DNA of 5,690 nucleotides, taken from positions 1-5,690 of the forward strand of contig JAWOGN010000341.1 in assembly GCA_046496815.1 (NCBI GenBank), read 5' to 3'. How positions within the stretch are numbered: the first letter of the stretch is position 1; each line of letters begins with the position of its first letter. Source of the stretch: JAWOGN01 sp046496815. GTDB lineage: Bacteria; Desulfobacterota; DSM-4660; Desulfatiglandales; Desulfatiglandaceae. This document shows, piece after piece, positions 1 to 5,051 of this stretch. The translations under genes were made by a program, and so were the position numbers. The notes beneath the pieces were generated by a model that did not search any database, was not told the origin of the DNA, and saw nothing but the letters and a program-made list of their open reading frames with translations.

Positions 1-2019
1 CAGCAAGCATTCGAACGACGCCGGCGGAAAATCACCGATGAGATGTCGGAACTGGCCAAACAAGAAGGGTTCATCCTTCAGATCTCTCAGGTGGGCATGG
101 TGATTATCCCGGCGAACAAAGACGGCCAACCCATGAGCCAGGAAGAACTCGCCCAGCTCGGTGATGACGAAAAGAAACGATTGCGGGACAACAGCGATGC
201 ACTGCAGAATAAGATGAAAACCGCCGTGAAACACATGCGGGAGGCGGAGGCTGAGTTCAGGCGGAAGCACAGCCGGCTGGACACCGAAGTCGCGCGATTT
301 GTGGTGGAGCAAATCATGGAATCCTATCTGGAAGCGTACAAAGACGACCCGGACGTCATCGAATATTTCAAACTGGTCCAGGAAGACATTCTCGAGAACA
401 TCGATGACTTCAAGAAGAAGGAGGAAAGCCCGCAGCCGCATTCCGGCCACTTTCCCGTTCAGCCCAAGGAAGCCGCCCTTCGAAAGTATGATATCAACGT
501 CCTGATCGACAATTCCGACACAGACGGCGCGCCGGTCATCCTTGAATCCAATCCCGTCTATCCGAATCTTTTCGGCACCATCGAACGACAGGCATGGTTC
601 GGCGCATTATTCACGGATTTCACCATGATCAAGCCGGGGGTGCTCCACCGGGCCAACGGCGGCTACCTTGTCATGAAGGCCCTGGATCTGCTCAAGTGGT
701 ATATCTCCTGGGAGGCGCTCAAACGCGCCCTTCGAGACCAGGAAATTCGGATCGAGGACTTGGGCGAACTCTACGGCATCTTCAGCACCCGAACCATCCG
801 CCCGGAACCGATCCCGCTGGATGTGAAAATCGTGCTCACCGGAGATCCCTACCTTTTCGAACTGCTCCATTATTACGACGATCAGTTCCAAAAGCTCTTC
901 AAGGTGAAAGCGCACATGGATGACCAAATGGAGCGCCGGGAAGACGCCCTTGTCAAGAGCGCTCGGATGATCGGGAGTTTCTGTTCCGAACACCATATCC
1001 ACCACCTGGATCGAACAGGCGTCGCCAGGGTTCTCGAATACAGCATGGAGCGAACCGAAGACCGGGACAAACTCACCCTTGAGCTGGGGGACATCAGCGA
1101 TCTGATCAAGGAATCCAACTATTTTGCCCAGCGCGATCAGGCGGAATTCATTCGGCGGGACCATGTGGAACAGGCCATTCAAAAACGAATCTACCGGTCG
1201 AATTTGATCGAAGAACGCATCAGAGAACTGGTGGAGAAGGATATTTTCTGGATTGAAACCGACAGCGCCATCCCCGGACAAATCAACGGATTGTCCATTC
1301 TCATGACCGGCGACTATGAATTCGGAAAACCCAATCGGATCACCGCAACGGTGTCGGTGGGGCGCGGAGGTGTCATCGCCATTGAACGCGAATCCAAAAT
1401 GAGCGGCAATCTCCATACCAAAGGGGTCATGATCCTCACAAGCTTCCTGAAAGAGCGATTCGGGCACAACAAGCCCACCTCCCTCACGGCCACCCTGTGC
1501 TTCGAGCAAAGTTACGGGATGGTCGAGGGAGACAGCGCCTCCAGCGCCGAGCTTTTCGCCCTGTTGAGCGCCCTGGCGAACACCCCGATCTATCAAGGGA
1601 TTGCGGTCACGGGTTCCGTAAGTCAAAAAGGAGAGATTCAGCCCGTCGGGGGCGTCACCCGCAAGGTGGAAGCGTTTTTCGACATCTGTAAGTACAAGGG
1701 GCTCAAGGGTCGTCAAGGCGTCATCGTCCCGGCCAAGAACGTCCAAAACCTGATGCTCAAACAGGAACTGATTGATTCCGTGAAAGCGGGGAAATTCCAC
1801 ATCTGGCCCATTTCCACCATCGAAGAAGGAATCGAAATCTTGACCGGTTTGGAAGCGGGAAGCCGCCGGCCGGACGGCACTTACCCGGAAGGCACGTTGT
1901 TTCACAAAGTGGATGCGCGCTTGATGGAAATCGCAGAGATCGTGAAAAAATTCGGCGAGGGCGAGGATGAAGGGGCGGGGGAAGAGGAGGACGATGAAGC
2001 GGAGGAGCAGGAAGATTAA
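1..2019 (+). CDS. Lon-like ATP-dependent protease (LonB-type, AAA_32 + Lon proteolytic domain), 5'-truncated
   Basis: The frame is open through base 1, so the true start lies outside the window; the ATG at 43 is internal (14 in-frame codons precede it, matching the Arg/Glu-rich helix this family has there). Residues here count from that ATG. Residues 1-130 resemble the family's charged helical insertion. Residues 175-300 carry the ATPase part, with HRANGGYLVM at 202-211, GDPYLFELL at 267-275 and the FKVKAHMD block near 286-293. The Lon_C protease domain spans about 405-605. The Ser-Lys dyad is S498 in EGDSAS and K541 in GGVTRK, 43 residues apart as in E. coli Lon (S679/K722). Walker A is not in the window and should lie in the missing N-terminus, about 140 residues if it has the family's usual length near 800. 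The protein presumably degrades cytoplasmic proteins. The last 20 residues are strongly acidic (14 Asp/Glu). The family call is firm; substrates are unknown. Confidence 0.93.
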   Translation, partial: QQAFERRRRKITDEMSELAKQEGFILQISQVGMVIIPANKDGQPMSQEELAQLGDDEKKRLRDNSDALQNKMKTAVKHMREAEAEFRRKHSRLDTEVARFVVEQIMESYLEAYKDDPDVIEYFKLVQEDILENIDDFKKKEESPQPHSGHFPVQPKEAALRKYDINVLIDNSDTDGAPVILESNPVYPNLFGTIERQAWFGALFTDFTMIKPGVLHRANGGYLVMKALDLLKWYISWEALKRALRDQEIRIEDLGELYGIFSTRTIRPEPIPLDVKIVLTGDPYLFELLHYYDDQFQKLFKVKAHMDDQMERREDALVKSARMIGSFCSEHHIHHLDRTGVARVLEYSMERTEDRDKLTLELGDISDLIKESNYFAQRDQAEFIRRDHVEQAIQKRIYRSNLIEERIRELVEKDIFWIETDSAIPGQINGLSILMTGDYEFGKPNRITATVSVGRGGVIAIERESKMSGNLHTKGVMILTSFLKERFGHNKPTSLTATLCFEQSYGMVEGDSASSAELFALLSALANTPIYQGIAVTGSVSQKGEIQPVGGVTRKVEAFFDICKYKGLKGRQGVIVPAKNVQNLMLKQELIDSVKAGKFHIWPISTIEEGIEILTGLEAGSRRPDGTYPEGTLFHKVDARLMEIAEIVKKFGEGEDEGAGEEEDDEAEEQED

Positions 2020-2049
2020 AAACATCCGGAGCTTAACGGGAGCTGAACC

Positions 2050-2505
2050 ATGACATCCGAGGAAATGATCACCATCGGCGAGATTTATTTGAATCCGGAC
2101 CATAGCTCCGGCAAAATGGTCATTCTTAAAGAAACCCCAGCGGCCGATCGCTATTTCTTGATGTTCGTCGGAGACACGGAATTCGCCGCCATCGCAAAAG
2201 AGAAAGGCCTGCTTCAGTCGGCACGTCCGCTCACGCATGACCTGTACGTGAGCATTGTGGAGAAAACGTCCCTGGAGTTCCTACGCATCGAGATTACGGA
2301 CATGCGGGAAAACACGTATTATGCCAACGTCATCTTCCGGGTCAAGGACCTTGAGCACGCCGTCGATAGCCGCCCCAGTGACGCGGTGGCCCTGGCCCTG
2401 AAGAAAAAAATCCCGATCCGGGTCAAAGAAAAATTATTCCGACCCGAATTGACCGAAGATCAAGTGAAGGAATACGAACAAATCGTAAAGACCGTGAAGT
2501 TTTGA
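2050..2505 (+). CDS. Bifunctional nuclease family protein (DUF151 / BFN domain)
   Basis: This 151-residue protein is almost entirely one BFN/DUF151 domain (PF02577). Family landmarks are visible in order: GDTEFAAIA at 41-49, RPLTHDL at 59-65, the strand ENTYYANVIF at 87-96, and the signature DSRPSDAVALAL at 106-117 followed by IPIRV. The family has been described as nucleases acting on DNA and RNA in plants, and a Thermotoga homologue has a known fold; the role in bacteria is poorly defined, so enzymatic activity here is inference. It has no signal peptide or membrane segment and should be cytoplasmic. The ATG at 2050 has a GGGAG ribosome binding site at 2038-2042, seven bases upstream. The start is 30 bases after the Lon-like gene with no terminator between them, so the two are probably co-transcribed. 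The length is normal for bacterial members. Confidence 0.9.
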   Translation: MTSEEMITIGEIYLNPDHSSGKMVILKETPAADRYFLMFVGDTEFAAIAKEKGLLQSARPLTHDLYVSIVEKTSLEFLRIEITDMRENTYYANVIFRVKDLEHAVDSRPSDAVALALKKKIPIRVKEKLFRPELTEDQVKEYEQIVKTVKF

Positions 2506-2533
2506 GATTCATACCAGCGGTTCACACGCATGG

Positions 2534-2577
2534 AATGGCCCACCGAGCATGACAAAAAGAACCGAACAGGCCATTTT
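2534..2577 (+). terminator. Possible weak terminator of the Lon-like/BFN operon
   Basis: AATGGCC (2534-2540) is exactly complementary to GGCCATT (2569-2575), followed by two more T, so the T-run is four bases in all. The 28-base loop and short T-run make it a poor intrinsic terminator. It is placed 28 bases after the BFN stop, where one would be expected. Confidence 0.25.
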
Positions 2578-2604
2578 GACCCGCCTCCGCGTCCCCCATC
2601 TCGG

Positions 2605-2635
2605 TTGAAAGATCGAAATACACACGTATTTTCAA
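2605..2635. promoter_or_regulatory. Inverted repeat, candidate activator binding site upstream of sigma-54 promoter
   Basis: The inner arms AAATAC (2616-2621) and GTATTT (2626-2631) are perfect complements around a 4-base spacer. An outer TTGAA (2605-2609) pairs with TTCAA (2631-2635), overlapping the inner right arm by one base, so the inner and outer pairs are alternatives at that base. The centre lies about 70 bases upstream of the predicted sigma-54 start site, a position typical for enhancer-binding-protein sites. No T-run follows, so it is not a terminator. The activator is unknown. Confidence 0.35.
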
Positions 2636-2667
2636 TGACCTAACCCATTCGGCATGTTCCGGAAAAA

Positions 2668-2683
2668 CGGCACTTGTTTTGCA
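2668..2683 (+). promoter_or_regulatory. Sigma-54 (RpoN) promoter
   Basis: The sequence CGGCACTTGTTTTGCA matches the sigma-54 consensus TGGCAC-N5-TTGCA. The invariant GG (2669-2670) and GC (2681-2682) are separated by exactly ten bases, the -24 element is GGCAC and the -12 element is TTTTGCAT. The only clear departures are C for the first T and T for the G after CAC. With GC at -13/-12, transcription would start near 2694. It points toward the 94-residue membrane protein and lies in non-coding DNA, which favours a real site. Promoter activity is inferred from sequence only. Confidence 0.6.
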
Positions 2684-2693
2684 TCTCCCAACT

Positions 2694-2800
2694 ATCGTAG
2701 GGCACCCGGACATGCAGTGCGATCGCAGACATGACGAAGAATGGGGATTCCCCACTTTACAGGATGTTGTCAAGCGACAGTTCACGTCCGTCGCTTTTTT
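2694..2800 (+). ncRNA. Predicted leader RNA or small RNA between sigma-54 promoter and intrinsic terminator
   Basis: If transcription starts near 2694 and stops at the T-run ending at 2800, the product is about 107 nt. It would contain a palindrome TGCGATCGCA (2718-2727), a small hairpin with arms TGGGG (2742-2746) and CCCCA (2750-2754), and the terminator hairpin (2772-2796). I do not recognise a known riboswitch or RNA family. Two readings are open: an attenuated 5' leader for the gene at 2826, or an independent small RNA with read-through. The 3' end is better supported than the 5' end. Confidence 0.35.
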
Positions 2801-2822
2801 GTCTATTCGGTTTAGGAGGTAA
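2712..2822 (+). CDS. Possible 36-codon leader peptide / small ORF
   Basis: An ATG at 2712 opens a 36-codon frame that ends with TAA at 2820-2822, directly after the AGGAGG of the next gene, which therefore encodes its last two residues (Arg-Arg). A weak AGGG (2699-2702) lies nine bases before the ATG, and the ATG is about 18 bases after the predicted transcription start. The frame runs through the terminator hairpin, so a translating ribosome would disrupt the hairpin and allow read-through. The peptide is polar and rich in arginine (6 of 36), without a run of one amino acid of the classic attenuator kind. It shares the frame of the downstream gene, separated by one stop and one CAC codon. 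It could be a chance ORF. Confidence 0.25.
   Translation: MQCDRRHDEEWGFPTLQDVVKRQFTSVAFLSIRFRR
2772..2800 (+). terminator. Intrinsic terminator in the leader of the small membrane protein gene
   Basis: AAGCGAC (2772-2778) pairs perfectly with GTCGCTT (2790-2796) around an 11-base loop, and the right arm runs into a six-T tract (2795-2800). It is 25 bases upstream of the ATG at 2826 and downstream of the sigma-54 promoter, so it would cut off transcription of that gene unless prevented. That position is typical of transcription attenuators or of the 3' end of a small RNA. Confidence 0.55.
2814..2819 (+). promoter_or_regulatory. Strong ribosome binding site (AGGAGG)
   Basis: A perfect AGGAGG, six bases before the ATG at 2826, is the best Shine-Dalgarno in the window. 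Together with the in-frame TAA at 2820-2822 it fixes the start of the 94-residue protein. Confidence 0.85.
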
Positions 2823-2825
2823 CAC

Positions 2826-3110
2826 ATGGAATTCCTGACGTTTGGACTGGTGGAAATCATCTCCGGCTCTTTGGACACGTGGGGAGTCGGCCGAATCATA
2901 CCTGAAAGCCTGATTTGGTCTTTCCTCATCATCGCCTATATTCTTATCGTTTTCTCCCTTATTTTGGGCCTTCACATCGGTCACGCGAAATTCATGCATG
3001 CCCTCAACCGGTTCAAGCTGAAAAAAAATTGGAACTGGAAAAAAAGCCTGAAAAGCAATAAAAAACTCAGCTTTGAAGATCAGTTTGATGAACTTTTTGC
3101 CCGATCCTAG
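2826..3110 (+). CDS. Small single-pass membrane protein of unknown function (94 aa)
   Basis: I do not recognise this protein. Residues 1-27 are a mildly hydrophobic N-terminal segment. Residues 28-50 form one clear membrane helix (LIWSFLIIAYILIVFSLILG at its core). Residues 51-82 are strongly basic with many Lys/Arg and a W-N-W motif, and the last dozen residues are acidic (FEDQFDELF). By the positive-inside rule the basic tail should be cytoplasmic, leaving the N-terminus outside; this orientation is inference. The start is certain: a perfect AGGAGG precedes it and an in-frame stop lies two codons upstream. The upstream sigma-54 promoter motif and terminator hairpin suggest conditional expression. 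It stands alone, with no partner gene on its strand after the BFN gene. It could be a small regulatory subunit of a membrane complex, but nothing visible names it. Confidence 0.75.
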   Translation: MEFLTFGLVEIISGSLDTWGVGRIIPESLIWSFLIIAYILIVFSLILGLHIGHAKFMHALNRFKLKKNWNWKKSLKSNKKLSFEDQFDELFARS

Positions 3111-3265
3111 CTCACAAGCCCCGCTCACGAGTAAATAGCGTCTCGCCGTGCGCAAATCTCGAAACCAAGAATTCCCGTTTGGGTTGCGGCCTTCTCAAAC
3201 CGATCCCAACGGCCGTCCCTTCCACGCATCGGGAGTTTCAAACCGCCAAATAAATGCGATTTCCC
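3111..3265. other. Intergenic stretch with no supported gene
   Basis: Between the small membrane protein and the gspE terminator I see no convincing gene, promoter or plus-strand terminator. A short direct repeat GCTCAC (two copies seven bases apart, near 3112-3129) is the only pattern. Plus-strand transcription may end at the strong hairpin at 3275-3296, although only three T follow it on that strand. Confidence 0.5.
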
Positions 3266-3296
3266 AAAAAAAGGCCCGACCTGTCTCCAGGTCGGG
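3266..3296 (-). terminator. Strong intrinsic terminator of the gspD-gspE operon
   Basis: CCCGACCTG (3275-3283) pairs perfectly with CAGGTCGGG (3288-3296) around a TCTC loop, giving a nine-base GC-rich stem. On the minus strand it is followed two bases later by seven T (the A-run at 3266-3272). It lies 43 bases after the gspE stop codon and closes that transcription unit. It may also slow convergent plus-strand transcription. Confidence 0.9.
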
Positions 3297-3339
3297 ACTT
3301 TGCGTTCAAAAAAACGGGTTTTGGGATGTCTGCGATCTC

Positions 3340-5034
3340 TTATTGTTGGGTTACCCGAAAAATCTCCTCAATGGTTGAAATTCCATTCAGGACTTTGTGA
3401 GCCCCGTCCTGACGCAGCGTGGTCATGCCCTGCTCAATGGCGCGGTGTTTGATGGCGTTGGCATCAGAAGTCTTCAAGATGAGATTCTTGATGTTGTCAT
3501 CCAACAGCATGAGTTCAAATATGCCGGTTCTTCCTTTGTATCCCGTATTGAGACAAGACGCGCACCCCCTGCCGCGGTAGAACTTTCGATTCCCAACGAG
3601 ACCCGGATCGATGCCGATACTCTGAAGCGACTCCTCGTCCGGCGCGTATTCCTCCCTGCACTCATTGCAAATGGTGCGCACCAGTCTCTGGGCCAGTATG
3701 GCGATCACCGACGAAGTGACCAGAAAGGACTCAATCCCCATATCGATGAGCCGCGTCACCGCGCTGGACGAATCGTTGGTGTGCAGTGTGGAAAAGACAA
3801 GATGCCCCGTCAATGCCGACTGGATGGCGATTTCTGCGGTCTCGAGATCCCGGATCTCCCCCACCAGGATGACATCCGGGTCCTGGCGCACGATGGAGCG
3901 CAATCCCTTGGCAAAGGTGAGTTCGATTTTGGGGTTGACCTGGATCTGGCCGATGCCTTCAATCTGGTACTCGATGGGGTCCTCTATGGTGATGATATTG
4001 ATGTCGGGTTTATTGATCGTGGAAAGGGCGGCATAAAGGGTTGTGGTTTTTCCGCTCCCGGTCGGCCCCGTAACGAGGATGATGCCGTGCGCGGATCGGA
4101 TGAGCCGGTCAAACGCCTTCAGTCGATTCTTCGGCATCCCTAAGTCCGAAACGTCAAGCAAGACGTGTGTCTTGTCAAGCAACCGCAGAACCACGCGCTC
4201 ACCGAAGGCTGTCGGAATCGTCGAGACACGAATGTCGATGTTTTTGTCCGCTATCCGGATCTCAATTCGTCCATCCTGAGGCAGTCTTTTTTCGGCGATA
4301 TTCATCTTGGCCATGATCTTTATCCGCGAGATCAATGTCGACTGAACATGCTTGGGTGGAGAAAATTGATCATACAGGATGCCGTCCACGCGATAGCGGA
4401 TCTTCAACCGGTTCTGGGAGGGCTCTATGTGAATGTCGCTGGCGCGGGCTTTCACCGCCTGGGACAGCATGAGGTTGACCAATTTGATGATGGGCGCATC
4501 GCTTGTGTCTTCCAGAAGATCACCGGTTTCTTCAATCTCGGATATAATCAGGTCCGTATCATCTTCGTGCATCCCCTGAATGACTTGCTCGGCGGAATCC
4601 CGGTTCATGTCATAGGCGAAATTAATGGTGGACAGAATGGTCGTGTACGGCGCCAGCACCACGTTGATTCCGTTCAAGCCCAGAAGCAAACGCAGGTCAT
4701 CCAGCGGTTGAAACAGGAGGGGATCACTCGCCGCAATGAAGGAACCTTTGGGCGCAAGTATCGGGACCATCTTGTATTTTTTTAGGAACTGGATGGGAAC
4801 CCTTGCGGTGAAATCGGTGTTCAAGTCTTCGATGGGTAAGTTCGGCGAAAAAGGCAAGTCGAACTGGATACCGAGGGCCTTCAAGAGATCGGATTCTGAA
4901 ATGGCTTTTTGTTGGATCAAGATCTCCCCGATCCGCCCCGGTTTCTCCTCCTGAATCCGGAGCGCTTCCTGCAGCACCGCTTCCGAAAGACCGCAGGCTT
5001 CAATCAAAATCTCACCGATGCGTCGATGGCCCAT
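3340..5034 (-). CDS. gspE: Type II secretion system assembly ATPase GspE (PilB/GspE family)
   Basis: This complete 564-residue hexameric ATPase powers pseudopilus assembly on the cytoplasmic face of the inner membrane. An N-terminal MshEN/T2SSE_N region covers residues 1 to about 75. The core shows Walker A GPTGSGKT (323-330), Asp box IEDPIEY (350-356), Walker B DPDVILVGEIRD (385-396) with E393, and His box GHLVFSTLHTND (410-421). Zinc-binding cysteines are C456, C459, C491 and C494, in the CxxC-Xn-CxxC module usual for GspE/PilB. Nothing catalytic is missing. The ATG at 5034 is preceded by GGGGAG (5052-5047) overlapping the gspD stop, with a rather long 12-base spacing. The GspD-type secretin 17 bases upstream favours GspE over PilB. 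gspF does not follow; a terminator does. The residue 5-28 and 34-57 repeats suggest cyclic di-GMP control. Confidence 0.92.
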   Translation of the reverse strand: MGHRRIGEILIEACGLSEAVLQEALRIQEEKPGRIGEILIQQKAISESDLLKALGIQFDLPFSPNLPIEDLNTDFTARVPIQFLKKYKMVPILAPKGSFIAASDPLLFQPLDDLRLLLGLNGINVVLAPYTTILSTINFAYDMNRDSAEQVIQGMHEDDTDLIISEIEETGDLLEDTSDAPIIKLVNLMLSQAVKARASDIHIEPSQNRLKIRYRVDGILYDQFSPPKHVQSTLISRIKIMAKMNIAEKRLPQDGRIEIRIADKNIDIRVSTIPTAFGERVVLRLLDKTHVLLDVSDLGMPKNRLKAFDRLIRSAHGIILVTGPTGSGKTTTLYAALSTINKPDINIITIEDPIEYQIEGIGQIQVNPKIELTFAKGLRSIVRQDPDVILVGEIRDLETAEIAIQSALTGHLVFSTLHTNDSSSAVTRLIDMGIESFLVTSSVIAILAQRLVRTICNECREEYAPDEESLQSIGIDPGLVGNRKFYRGRGCASCLNTGYKGRTGIFELMLLDDNIKNLILKTSDANAIKHRAIEQGMTTLRQDGAHKVLNGISTIEEIFRVTQQ

Positions 5035-5051
5035 CCCCGAAACTTTCTCCC

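Noticed and set aside
607..2238. A 543-codon minus-strand open frame opposite the Lon-like gene
   Set aside because: It lies antisense to a protein with clear family motifs, extends into the BFN gene, and its translation has no recognisable domain. Long antisense frames are common opposite GC-rich codon usage.
2530..2643. A 37-codon plus-strand frame after the BFN gene
   Set aside because: It has no Shine-Dalgarno, low-complexity proline/arginine content, and overlaps the inverted repeat; most likely chance.
2698..2716. A second sigma-54-like pattern (GGGCAC...ATGCA)
   Set aside because: The GG to GC spacing is one base too long, and sigma-54 tolerates spacing changes poorly.
2718..2727. 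A perfect palindrome TGCGATCGCA that could be an operator
   Set aside because: It occurs once in the window, is self-complementary without a loop, and lies downstream of the predicted start site; a single 10-bp palindrome is expected by chance often enough.
2522..3155. Two minus-strand open frames across the small membrane protein and its leader
   Set aside because: They overlap each other and the well-supported plus-strand gene with its perfect ribosome binding site; their translations look random.
3148..3378. A 76-codon plus-strand frame between the small membrane protein and gspE
   Set aside because: It runs through the gspE terminator and into the end of gspE, with no ribosome binding site and no domain.
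3397..4785. Plus-strand open frames (3397-4143, 3665-4036, 4043-4279, 4165-4785) opposite gspE
   Set aside because: All are antisense to conserved GspE motifs, have no ribosome binding site of note, and encode no recognisable protein.
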